Shown: positions 8,503 to 16,033 of the stretch, one piece after another
Layout of the letters: every line of letters starts with the position of its first letter
Position numbering within the stretch: position 1 is the first letter of the stretch
DNA from: Paenibacillus xylaniclasticus
Lineage (GTDB): Bacteria > Bacillota > Bacilli > Paenibacillales > Paenibacillaceae
Reading direction: 5' to 3'
Assembly: GCF_004001065.1 (NCBI RefSeq)
Contig: NZ_BIML01000002.1
Location: 186,001 to 250,000, forward strand
DNA: 64,000 nt
The notes under the pieces: model-generated
Seen by the model: only the letters and a program-made list of their open reading frames with translations
Told to the model about the DNA's origin: nothing
Database searches by the model: none
Made by a program: the position numbers and the translations under genes

Positions 8503-8538
8503 CAAAAACCCCCCAACCGGCTGACTGCCGACGGGGGG
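8503..8538 (-). terminator. Riboswitch-controlled terminator before ribD
   Basis: The minus strand has a GC-rich hairpin with CCCCCC and GGGGGG arm ends, an inner CGGC/GCCG pair, and five T residues, ending about 15 nt before the ribD ATG. Placed downstream of the FMN aptamer, it is the expected expression platform: FMN binding should favour this stem. Confidence 0.75.
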
Positions 8539-8690
8539 ATGGGTCACGTGCGCTTGTCGCGCATCCGCTCATGAAAAATGTGAAAGCCATTCAATCATAC
8601 GTATACGCATATAGAGGGTCGATTGAAAACCGCGCCTTCAATTAAGCGCAGCAACGGACCCCGCAACGAATTCGTACTCGTTGAATGCGT

Positions 8691-8895
8691 TCCCCTTCTC
8701 CCATCCAGACTATACTGTCGGTCCTGGAATTACACCAGGTCCACCGAAGCCTCCCTACGCTTATGCCGCGAAAGGACTGCGAGGCTTCGGGTCACGGACT
8801 GACGTTCGGAAGCTAGCTCCGCACGAACGGTAGCATTGAACACTTCCGAGCGATCACCGCCGGTTCGGAATTTCACCGTACCCCGAAGGAAAGTC
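8691..8895 (-). promoter_or_regulatory. FMN riboswitch (RFN element)
   Basis: Read on the minus strand, the conserved RFN blocks occur in order: TTCGGGGTACGGTGAAATTC and CCGAACCGGCGGT at the 5' side, a variable stem ending in TCCGTGACCCG, GGTGGACCTGGTGTAATTCC, and the signature GACAGTATAGTCTGGATGGG followed by AGAAGG, which closes P1 with CCTTC. It lies upstream of ribD and controls the rib operon by sensing flavin mononucleotide. The 570-nt stretch from ribD back to ppiB holds this element, its terminator and the hairpin at 9001-9048; I see no gene there. Confidence 0.96.
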
Positions 8896-9000
8896 GCCTA
8901 TATTCGAATCCATAAAATCAATAACATCATGCTTCGAACTATACCACCATGCCCAGCATTTTGCAAGGCCGACTGACGGTTTTCGCATGTTGCAAGCGCG

Positions 9001-9048
9001 AAAGCCGCGGACGGATCTCCGACGTATCGTCGGAACCGCCCGCGGCTT
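9001..9048 (-). terminator. Hairpin after ppiB, probable terminator
   Basis: Ten nucleotides past the ppiB stop is a long stem, AAGCCGCGG with CCGCGGCTT, enclosing a second inverted repeat (TCCGACG/CGTCGGA). The T tract is short (CTTTC), so termination is likely but not certain. Confidence 0.5.
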
Positions 9049-9058
9049 CCTTCCTGCA

Positions 9059-9490
9059 TTATACTTCTACAACTTCGACTTTCTCCATCTTGTCGCGGCC
9101 CTGGAATGCATCTACATGTTCCATGCCTTCAACCACTTTGCCGAAGACCGTATGAACACCGTCCAAATGCGGCTGTGGCTTGTAGCAGATGTAGAACTGG
9201 CTGCCGCCTGTGTTACGTCCAGCGTGAGCCATTGCAAGCGTTCCGCGCTCATGCTTATTCGGGTTAATCTCACAGTTGATCGTGTAGCCTGGTCCGCCCG
9301 TGCCGGTGCCATGAGGGCAGCCGCCTTGTGCAACAAAGCCTGGAATGACACGGTGGAATACGAGACCATTATAGAAGCCTTCATTCGCAAGCTTCTCGAA
9401 GTTCGCTACCGTGTTCGGAGCGTCTTTCTCGAATAGATCAATCTTAACGACTGCTCCGTTCGCTAGCGTGATGTGTGCTTGTTTAGCCAT
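9059..9490 (-). CDS. ppiB: Peptidyl-prolyl cis-trans isomerase, cyclophilin type
   Basis: A 143-residue single-domain cytosolic cyclophilin that speeds proline isomerisation during folding. Active-site blocks are clear: [15 protein letters not shown] (catalytic Arg in FHRV), [19 protein letters not shown] and [15 protein letters not shown]. There is no signal peptide, so it acts in the cytoplasm. It lies downstream of lysA with a 51-nt gap and may share its transcript; a hairpin follows it. The region between it and the rib operon is non-coding. Confidence 0.95.
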   Translation of the reverse strand: MAKQAHITLANGAVVKIDLFEKDAPNTVANFEKLANEGFYNGLVFHRVIPGFVAQGGCPHGTGTGGPGYTINCEINPNKHERGTLAMAHAGRNTGGSQFYICYKPQPHLDGVHTVFGKVVEGMEHVDAFQGRDKMEKVEVVEV

Positions 9491-9541
9491 TATCGTCCAA
9501 CTCCCTTATACGCGTATGCAGCGATGGCTATTAACAAACCG

Positions 9542-10867
9542 TTATACCGTCGTCTTGCGCAGACGTTGTGGAATGACATCGTTAGCGACGATGTCTTCCA
9601 ACGATTCGCGTTTAACGGCCAAAGATGCTTCACCGTCTTTGACGAATACGACAGCCGGACGACGAATCCGGTTGTAATTGCTCGCCATTGCGTAATTATA
9701 CGCTCCCGTGCAGAATACAGCAAGCAAATCACCGCTTTGGGACTTCGGAAGCTCCAGATCCCAGATGAGCATGTCACCGCTCTCGCAGCATTTGCCCGCA
9801 ACGGATACCGTCTCCTCATTCGCTTCATTCGCACGGTTCGCCAGAACAGCTTCGTATTTCGAGCCGTACAGCGCAGGGCGCGGGTTATCCGTCATGCCGC
9901 CGTCAACGGCAATATATTTGCGAACGCCAGGAATTTCTTTATGCGTGCCGATTGTATACAACGTCGTACCAGCATCGCCGACCATACTGCGGCCCGGCTC
10001 GATCCAAATTTCCGGCGTTGCATAGTTCGCTGCCGAGAAGTTCGAAATAATTGCGTCTGCGATCGCATTAACGTAAGTCGACAGCGGAAGCGGCTTGTCG
10101 CCTTCAACATAACGGATACCGAAGCCGCCGCCCACGTTAATAACCGAGAATGTCTTGCCGAGCTCGTCGCGTACTTGTACGGCGAACTTCGCAACCTTGT
10201 CAACCGCCATCCCGAAGCCTTCAACCTCGAAAATTTGCGAACCAATGTGCGAATGAACGCCTAACAGATTAAGGTTCGCCAGCTTCAGTATCTCTTCAAC
10301 AGCACGCATTGCCGTTCCGTTACCGAGATCGAAGCCGAACTTAGAATCTTGCTGGCCTGTCGAAATGTAATCGTGCGTATGCGCCTCAACGCCTGGCGTG
10401 ATGCGAAGCAGTACGTTAGCCGTCTTGCCCTTGTCCGCAGCAAGCGCGTTCAGCAGAGCCATCTCTGTGAAGTTGTCAACAACAAAGCATCCGATGCCTG
10501 CGTCGAGCGCCATGTTAATTTCTTCCGGCGTCTTGTTATTACCATGGAAATGAATACGTTCTACAGGGAAGCCTGCTTGCAGCGCCGTGTAAAGCTCGCC
10601 GTCCGACACAACGTCTAGCGACAGTCCTTCCTGTTCCGCAATAGCACACATCGCCATAACACTAAATGCTTTACTTGCATAAGCAACCTGGAATTTCAAT
10701 CCTGTCGCTTTGAAAGCTTCTACAAATTCGCGTGCGCGTTGGCGGACAAGCGCTTCGTCGACAATATACAGCGGCGTACCGAACTCTTGTGCTAGATCCG
10801 TTACGTCGCAGCCTCCGATCTCTAGATGACCTTTATCATTAATCTTGCTCGTTCCGTGCAAAAACAT
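9542..10867 (-). CDS. lysA: Diaminopimelate decarboxylase
   Basis: A 441-residue PLP enzyme making lysine from meso-diaminopimelate. FQVAYASKAFSVMAM carries the PLP lysine, and HFHGNNKTPEEI, GVHSHIGSQIF, INVGGGFGIRY, IEPGRSMVGDAG and CESGDMLIWD form the rest of the fold-III active site. An upstream in-frame ATG at 11044 would add 59 residues; the ATG at 10867 has CGGAGG at correct spacing and matches family N termini, so it is chosen. The order spoVAF-lysA is the same as in B. subtilis. A TATAAT lies about 45 nt upstream, suggesting its own promoter beyond the 18-bp inverted repeat. Confidence 0.95.
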   Translation of the reverse strand: MFLHGTSKINDKGHLEIGGCDVTDLAQEFGTPLYIVDEALVRQRAREFVEAFKATGLKFQVAYASKAFSVMAMCAIAEQEGLSLDVVSDGELYTALQAGFPVERIHFHGNNKTPEEINMALDAGIGCFVVDNFTEMALLNALAADKGKTANVLLRITPGVEAHTHDYISTGQQDSKFGFDLGNGTAMRAVEEILKLANLNLLGVHSHIGSQIFEVEGFGMAVDKVAKFAVQVRDELGKTFSVINVGGGFGIRYVEGDKPLPLSTYVNAIADAIISNFSAANYATPEIWIEPGRSMVGDAGTTLYTIGTHKEIPGVRKYIAVDGGMTDNPRPALYGSKYEAVLANRANEANEETVSVAGKCCESGDMLIWDLELPKSQSGDLLAVFCTGAYNYAMASNYNRIRRPAVVFVKDGEASLAVKRESLEDIVANDVIPQRLRKTTV

Positions 10868-11012
10868 GAACAATACCCCTCCGATTAAAAGACAAAAATT
10901 ATAGGTTAAACAAGTGCATTTGTACCCAATGGCAACAGTATACCGTAAACCTTGTAACGGAGAAATGTATTTTTGAACATTTCGTTTGCACTTTTTTTGG
11001 CACAACGCAGCA

Positions 11013-11058
11013 CAGCCGTCCGTAAAGTGCGTTCTACACTGCACTTTACGGACGGCTG
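11013..11058. repeat. 18-bp perfect inverted repeat between spoVAF and lysA
   Basis: Arms 11013-11030 (CAGCCGTCCGTAAAGTGC) and 11041-11058 are exact reverse complements with a 10-nt loop. It begins 18 nt after the spoVAF stop. Neither strand has an adjacent T tract, so it is not a classic terminator; RNA stabilisation, pausing or protein binding are possible. Confidence 0.75.
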
Positions 11059-11075
11059 CAACTCCTTCACCTTAT

Positions 11076-13037
11076 TTAGTTGCTTTGCGGCATTTTGTCT
11101 CGCTGCTTCGGCCGCTGAAGGTTTGGTCTGGTCCGGTTATGAAGCACCGGCGGCCGAATGATAATATTGAGCATAGCTTTCACATCGAATGGAAAAAGCG
11201 GCCACATATACGGACGGTTGAACGAACGAGAGGTGACGAGCATCATGATGACCGCCGTCGTCGCGACAACAAAACCCGGCACCTTGAACGCCCATACCGA
11301 GACGATCAGCAGCAGTCGGACGATCCGATTGGCTAGTCCAAGCTCGTAGCTAGGCGTAGCGAACATGCCAATTGCCGCGACCGCCATATACAGCACAACC
11401 TCGTTAATGAACAAGCCGGTTGATACCGCGATATCTCCGATCAAAATAGCCGCAATGAGCGACATCGCCGTCGCCAGCGGTGTCGGCGTATGAACGGCTG
11501 CCATCCTTAGCAGATCAACTCCGAGCTCGGCAAGTAAAAACTGAGCGACCATCGGAATTTTACCGGTCTTCGTCGGGCCGAGAAACTCCAGTCCCGTCGG
11601 CTTCAATTCCGGCTGAATGACGAACAGAAACCAGATCGGCAGCAAAAACAGCGAGGCCATAATGCCGATGAACCGTACCCAGCGTAAATATGTGCCCATG
11701 AACGGCGTCTGTCGGTTCTCCTCAGCATGCTGCACAAGATCGAAGAACGTTGTTGGCAGGATCATAACGCTCGGGGATGTATCCACGAAGACCGCCACGC
11801 TGCCCTCGAGCAAATGAGCAGCTACAACGTCAGGCCGTTCCGAATAGCGGACGAGTGGATACGGATTCCAGCCTCTCTTCACCGTCGCTTCCTCGAGCTG
11901 CTTGTCCGCCAGCGGCAAGCCGTCGAGCTTCACCTGCTGAATTTTGTCCCGTATCGATTCCACCAACTCCGTATCCGCTATGTCGTCAATATACGCGATG
12001 CATACATCCGTCTTCGTTCGTTCGCCAATCCGCAGTACTTCGTAACGAAGCTGCGGATCACGGAGACGGCGGCGGACAAGCGAGACGTTAACGAGCATCG
12101 TCTCGACGAAGCCGTCCCTCGCACCGCGTACGACGCGCTCAAGCGACGGCTCTTCGGGACCGCGGGACGGGAAGCTTTTCGCGTCAATAATAAGCGCGTT
12201 ACGTTCACCTTCAAGGAACAAAGCCGTTGCACCGGCCATCACCTCAAGCAGCATCTCATTCCAATCGTCAACCGGCTTCACTTGAACGGCTGGAACATAA
12301 TGATGCAGAAAAGCATGCAGCGCATCAGACGATATATTATCGGGCTGAAGATAAGTAAGGCGGGAAAGCACTTCCGTTAAGACGGAGTCCTTCACTAGTC
12401 CGTTCATGAAGAACATGACGGTTCTCGTCTCACCGAACGTCATTTCACGTATGGTAATATCAAAGCTCGTTTTGTAGCCGGCCTCGATCTCAAGCTTCTT
12501 CAGAAATTGCTCCACGCGATTCGGAATCGGCTCTTTATGCTGCTCTTTTCTCGTTTCCGCTAACGCTTGTCCGTCTTGCTGCTTAGTCCCGCTTGACGGC
12601 TGATCGCTGCCTTGTTCATGTCCGTTCTGCTGGTGATTCTCATGCGCAGACGGCTCCTTGGACACGAGCTCGGCGGACAGAAACTGCCTCAGCCGTTCTT
12701 TATCCTTCAGAATGGACAGCATTTCGATATGCTCCGCATCCAGCTTGTGTTCTTCCATAGGCTGCTCCGGCTCCGGAATCTGCTCCGGCTCCCGCCTCTG
12801 CTTCAGCTTTATATCGTCCTGATGACTGCTAGAAGATTCATCGTCCACACTCTCCAGCAGCTCCTCTGCCCATTGATTTTCATCTTCGGCTTTGCTGGTC
12901 TCAATTCGACGAGACACCGGCTTGACTGCCTTCTTGCCGATGTCCTCTGCTTTTATCGAATCAAGCATGCTGAGAACCTCTGGAATTATAAAAGACTGTT
13001 CGTCATGCGGATTCGAATGTTTATCCCGATTTCTCAT
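11076..13037 (-). CDS. spoVAF: SpoVAF, GerA-family spore germination membrane protein
   Basis: A 653-residue protein resembling the A subunit of spore germinant receptors; in B. subtilis SpoVAF acts with a partner in an ion channel that amplifies germination. Residues about 190-440 form the soluble GerA-type domain (ITIREMTFGETRTVMFFMNGL, seen in part; FPSRGPEEPSLERVVRGARDGF), followed by four to five membrane segments. The first 165 or so residues are hydrophilic and rich in Glu, Gln and Ser, an extension absent from the shorter B. subtilis protein. The ATG at 13037 has AAGGAGGG; the longer reading from 13109 lacks this. Position before lysA supports the name. Confidence 0.9.
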   Translation of the reverse strand: MRNRDKHSNPHDEQSFIIPEVLSMLDSIKAEDIGKKAVKPVSRRIETSKAEDENQWAEELLESVDDESSSSHQDDIKLKQRREPEQIPEPEQPMEEHKLDAEHIEMLSILKDKERLRQFLSAELVSKEPSAHENHQQNGHEQGSDQPSSGTKQQDGQALAETRKEQHKEPIPNRVEQFLKKLEIEAGYKTSFDITIREMTFGETRTVMFFMNGLVKDSVLTEVLSRLTYLQPDNISSDALHAFLHHYVPAVQVKPVDDWNEMLLEVMAGATALFLEGERNALIIDAKSFPSRGPEEPSLERVVRGARDGFVETMLVNVSLVRRRLRDPQLRYEVLRIGERTKTDVCIAYIDDIADTELVESIRDKIQQVKLDGLPLADKQLEEATVKRGWNPYPLVRYSERPDVVAAHLLEGSVAVFVDTSPSVMILPTTFFDLVQHAEENRQTPFMGTYLRWVRFIGIMASLFLLPIWFLFVIQPELKPTGLEFLGPTKTGKIPMVAQFLLAELGVDLLRMAAVHTPTPLATAMSLIAAILIGDIAVSTGLFINEVVLYMAVAAIGMFATPSYELGLANRIVRLLLIVSVWAFKVPGFVVATTAVIMMLVTSRSFNRPYMWPLFPFDVKAMLNIIIRPPVLHNRTRPNLQRPKQRDKMPQSN

Positions 13038-13087
13038 AGCGCCCTCCTTCGTATTGCCTGCCTTTATGCCGCCCCTGCATTCTTCTG

Positions 13088-13519
13088 TTACCATTGATAA
13101 AAGAGCCAATCAAACAACGAGCCTGCCGTTTTGCCAAGCACCATCGCCCATACAAGCGCTGCGATCTGACGGGAAAGTGAAATCCGCTTCGCGAGAATCG
13201 GCAGCACATTCATCACTTCGGTCAGCGCCGCAGCCAGCATCCCGACGAACAAGCCATCGAACAGGCCGGCGATCGGCATGATGACAGAACCAGCAACACT
13301 CAATTGCCAATTCATGAAATCGGCGAACGTCCAGAACAACGAACCGGTAATGACCGCCGTCTCGAACCAAATCGCCTTATGATAAGCGCTGCCGAGCTGA
13401 GCAAGCCTAGGAATCAAATCGAGTATGATGAGCAGCGAGACAAGCCCTGAACCAACTGCCAAGCCTCCACCAAGGCCAAGCGATGCGATGAATAACCCGC
13501 GGAGCGCATCCTCAATCAT
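13088..13519 (-). CDS. spoVAB: Stage V sporulation protein AB
   Basis: A 143-residue membrane protein with about four hydrophobic segments (LFIASLGLGGGLAVGSGLVSLLIIL; AVITGSLFWTFADFM; MPIAGLFDGLFVGMLAAALTE; IAALVWAMVLGKTAGSLFDWLF, each quoted here in family-typical pieces). Acting in the spore inner membrane, it belongs to the SpoVA group associated with dipicolinic acid handling. Several near starts exist; I use the ATG at 13519, with AGGTGA five bases upstream. It overlaps the end of spoVAA. Immediate downstream gene is spoVAF instead of spoVAC. Confidence 0.9.
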   Translation of the reverse strand: MIEDALRGLFIASLGLGGGLAVGSGLVSLLIILDLIPRLAQLGSAYHKAIWFETAVITGSLFWTFADFMNWQLSVAGSVIMPIAGLFDGLFVGMLAAALTEVMNVLPILAKRISLSRQIAALVWAMVLGKTAGSLFDWLFYQW

Positions 13520-14159
13520 CACCATCACCTGTCAGAGTGCTTCTATGCTGTCCTTGCTTTTTGCGCATCTCGTCCGCGACGACATAAGCATTCACATTTT
13601 CTTGATACAAGTACAGCTCTACCTCAAGCGGATTAGGCTCCTCATTGAACCGTTTCTTGAACAGATGGTTAAAAAACAGCAGCATACCAAGCCCAATACC
13701 GATAGAATACGGAATTTGGAACCAAAGCGGATGCTCGTTCCGGCGTCCTGTGACGAGCTCTGCGATACGGATATGCACTTCCTTCATGCTGACATCCGTA
13801 TGAAAATTCATAATTGCAAGGCCTGCACCGAAAAAAAGCAGAAGCCATGCCCCGACCAGCACCGGCAAACGAGCGCGTTCTTCCTTTTCCCCCACCATTA
13901 GCAGCACTTGCGGATCACCATACGTCTCGATCGCTATATCCGGATACCGAGACCGGATGATGCGAATGATTTGGAGCAGATCGATGACGACGCGGTTTCC
14001 ATCAGCTGTATGGTGGCGGTACAGCTCAAGTGCGGCCATCTCCTCCTCAATCTCCTCATTGGCCAGCAGTCTTGCCGTCATCCCCAACGTCACCGTATCG
14101 CCTGCTTTAATATGAACGCGTTTTTTGAGCCGCATATAGAGCACCGATTGTGCCGGCAT
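13512..14159 (-). CDS. spoVAA: Stage V sporulation protein AA
   Basis: A 215-residue protein with an N-terminal soluble domain (MRLKKRVHIKAGDTVTLG, then IRSRYPDIAIETYGDPQVLL) and two membrane segments (LVGAWLLLFFGAGLAIM and IPYSIGIGLGMLLFF), as in SpoVAA. In B. subtilis spoVA genes are made in the forespore under SigG and act in the inner spore membrane. The start is the ATG at 14159, preceded by GGGGAG; an in-frame TTG at 14171 is less well placed. A CATACTA fitting a SigG -10 lies about 60 nt upstream, but I see no good -35. Confidence 0.9.
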   Translation of the reverse strand: MPAQSVLYMRLKKRVHIKAGDTVTLGMTARLLANEEIEEEMAALELYRHHTADGNRVVIDLLQIIRIIRSRYPDIAIETYGDPQVLLMVGEKEERARLPVLVGAWLLLFFGAGLAIMNFHTDVSMKEVHIRIAELVTGRRNEHPLWFQIPYSIGIGLGMLLFFNHLFKKRFNEEPNPLEVELYLYQENVNAYVVADEMRKKQGQHRSTLTGDGDD

Positions 14160-14238
14160 ATCGCTCCCCAATCCGTCTCACCTCCATATCTGCACAAGCG
14201 GGATACATTTTCTAGCTTAGTATGGCTGTGAAGGCAGC

Positions 14239-14278
14239 AAAAAAACCAAACCACCCTTTACTGGGCGATTTGGTTTTT
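14239..14278 (-). terminator. Terminator overlapping the sigF stop codon
   Basis: AAAACCAAA and TTTGGTTTT form a stem with an inner CCC/GGG pair, followed by seven T residues on the minus strand. The sigF TAA lies inside it. It should separate the early spoIIA transcript from the later spoVA genes. Confidence 0.8.
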
Positions 14279-15013
14279 GATCAACTGTAATATTTTTTTC
14301 TCCAGCCTCGATACCTGAACCTGAGAAATGCCCAGCCGGCTGGCCACCTCCGACTGTGTCTGATCCCGGAAATATCTTAGATAGACGATCAGCCGCTCCC
14401 GCTCCGACAATCCTTCAATCGCTTCGGCAAGCGCTAGTTTGTCGAACCAGCGCTCCTGAGTATCGTCAGCAATTTGATCCATAAGCGTAATCGGATCGCC
14501 GTCGTTCTCGAACACCGTCTCGTGAATGGAGGTCGGCGGCTTGTTCGCTTCCTGAGCGAAGACGACGTCCTCCGGCGAGATTCCAAGCCCGTCCGCTACC
14601 TCCTTAACGGTCGGCAGCCGTCCGAGCGTCTTCGACAGCTCGTCCTTCATTTTGCGCACCTTGTTCGCCGTCTCCTTCAAGGATCGGCTAACCTTCAGCG
14701 TCCCGTCATCACGGAGAAAGCGCTGAATTTCACCGATGATCATCGGCACCGCATAAGTCGAAAATTTAACGTCGTAAGACAAATCGAATTTATCGACCGA
14801 CTTCAACAGTCCGATGCAGCCGATCTGGAACAGATCGTCCGGCTCGTAGCCGCGGTTCATGAACCGCTGCACTACCGACCACACAAGCCGAATATTGCAA
14901 TGTACAAGTCTATCTCTTGACACACTGTCTCCGGACTGGCTCAACGCGATAAGGCGCTTTACTTCCGCATCGTCCAAATACGGCTGCGCCGTTTGCTTCA
15001 AATCGACATCCAT
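14258..15013 (-). CDS. sigF: RNA polymerase sigma factor SigF (forespore)
   Basis: A 251-residue SigF, first compartment-specific sigma factor of the forespore. Region 2 (VHCNIRLVWSVVQRF, DLFQIGCIGLLKSVDKFD, FSTYAVPMIIGEIQRFLRDDG) and region 4 (LSERERLIVYLRYF, TQSEVASRLGISQVQVSRLEKKIL) are intact. It is held inactive by SpoIIAB, encoded just upstream. The ATG at 15013 is used; a TTG at 15022 is possible. It is third in spoIIAA-spoIIAB-sigF, and the intrinsic terminator at its stop ends the operon. Confidence 0.97.
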   Translation of the reverse strand: MDVDLKQTAQPYLDDAEVKRLIALSQSGDSVSRDRLVHCNIRLVWSVVQRFMNRGYEPDDLFQIGCIGLLKSVDKFDLSYDVKFSTYAVPMIIGEIQRFLRDDGTLKVSRSLKETANKVRKMKDELSKTLGRLPTVKEVADGLGISPEDVVFAQEANKPPTSIHETVFENDGDPITLMDQIADDTQERWFDKLALAEAIEGLSERERLIVYLRYFRDQTQSEVASRLGISQVQVSRLEKKILQLIKNQIAQ

Positions 15014-15033
15014 GAGGTCCAACCCCTATGCGC

Positions 15034-15489
15034 TTAATTAAACAGCGCTTTTTTCGATTCGATCCGCTTGGTCATCTCGACACGCGTTCCTCTGCCGGGC
15101 TCGCTCGTTACTTCAAACCGATCCATAAAGTTCTCCATAATCGTAAAGCCCATGCCAGAACGCTCCATTTCGGGCTTGGATGTGTACAACGGCTGGCGTG
15201 CCAGCTCCAAATCCTCAATACCATTGCCCTCGTCACTTACGACCAGATGGACCGTCTCATTCTGAATCTTTGCTTCGATCGTCACCAGCTTCTCGGGGTT
15301 GCTGTCATAGCCGTGAATAATCGCATTCGTGACGGCTTCCGATATGACCGTCTTCAGGTCGTTCAGCTCGTCCAGCGTAGGGTCTAGCTGCGAAATGAAA
15401 GCGGCCACGGCGATACGGGCAAAGGCTTCATTCTCACTGCGGGCGGAGAACGTCATACTCATCGAATTGGCAGTGTTCGTCTCGCTCAT
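15034..15489 (-). CDS. spoIIAB: Anti-sigma F factor, serine kinase SpoIIAB
   Basis: A 151-residue GHKL-type kinase that binds SigF and phosphorylates SpoIIAA. The ATP site is readable: the N box [14 protein letters not shown]1 [12 protein letters not shown] and G2 [15 protein letters not shown], with LYTSKPE between. Its ATG overlaps the spoIIAA stop by four bases, so the regulator and its antagonist are made together. Length matches B. subtilis (about 146). Confidence 0.97.
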   Translation of the reverse strand: MSETNTANSMSMTFSARSENEAFARIAVAAFISQLDPTLDELNDLKTVISEAVTNAIIHGYDSNPEKLVTIEAKIQNETVHLVVSDEGNGIEDLELARQPLYTSKPEMERSGMGFTIMENFMDRFEVTSEPGRGTRVEMTKRIESKKALFN

Positions 15490-15839
15490 GATACGACCTC
15501 CAAACTGGTGAGCGCGCTTCGCTCGTTATCGTGAACAGCCAAAATTTTGAACAATCCCGATAGCTCCAGCAGACGGTATACGTTTTTGTTCACATCGCAG
15601 ACCGCCATTTTTCCGCCCTTTGCTTTAAGCTGCTTATAACGGCCGAGAATGACGCCGAGCCCGGAGCTGTCCATAAAGTTTAAATCCCGCATGCTGAGCA
15701 CGACGTGATCGACGGTCCCTTTCATAATCGCTTCCTCCATCCGGTACCGGACGATGTCAGCCGTATGATGATCGAGCTCTCCTTTCAGACGGACAATCAA
15801 CACATTGCGTTGATGCTCTAACTCCACGTGAAGACTCAT
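15486..15839 (-). CDS. spoIIAA: Anti-anti-sigma F factor SpoIIAA
   Basis: A 116-residue STAS-domain protein that, when unphosphorylated, frees SigF from SpoIIAB. The phosphoserine site is in [17 protein letters not shown], near residue 58. The chosen ATG at 15839 ([10 protein letters not shown]) matches family N termini and has GGAGG upstream; the longer reading from 15869 does not. Upstream lie two 0A-box-like repeats and a SigH-like promoter, fitting Spo0A control of the operon. Confidence 0.96.
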   Translation of the reverse strand: MSLHVELEHQRNVLIVRLKGELDHHTADIVRYRMEEAIMKGTVDHVVLSMRDLNFMDSSGLGVILGRYKQLKAKGGKMAVCDVNKNVYRLLELSGLFKILAVHDNERSALTSLEVVS

Positions 15840-15870
15840 AGCCTGTTCACTCCTCCCCGTAATGAACACA

Positions 15871-15900
15871 AGTTTCTCCGCCAGCCCTTGCCATTCCTGC
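15871..15900 (-). promoter_or_regulatory. Putative SigH promoter of the spoIIA operon
   Basis: On the minus strand GCAGGAATG, 12 bases, then GGAGAAACT resembles the SigH consensus (RnAGGAwWW, RnnGAATww), with a good -35 and a partial -10. It is about 30 nt upstream of the spoIIAA start. In B. subtilis this operon uses SigH and Spo0A. Confidence 0.35.
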
Positions 15901-15903
15901 CTC

Positions 15904-15942
15904 CCGACAAAACTAGAAGCCTAGCGCTATGAGCCGACAAAA
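15904..15942 (-). promoter_or_regulatory. Two 0A-box-like repeats upstream of spoIIAA
   Basis: TTTTGTCGG occurs twice on the minus strand (15904-15912 and 15934-15942), 30 bp apart, about three helical turns. Each matches five of the seven 0A-box bases (TGTCGAA), just upstream of the SigH-like promoter. Confidence 0.4.
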
Positions 15943-16033
15943 TGCCTGATGACGCGCGCTGCACGATGCTGCTCCTCTCCCGCCAATTCAGCATCATACG
16001 GCACAAATTATTCGGTTAAAGCACATTACACCG

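Noticed and set aside
9473-10264. 263-codon open frame on the plus strand
   Set aside because: Antisense to lysA; no recognisable domain.
13038-13109. Longer spoVAF start at 13109
   Set aside because: The ATG at 13037 has a strong AAGGAGGG SD, while 13109 lies in the spoVAB 3' end without one.
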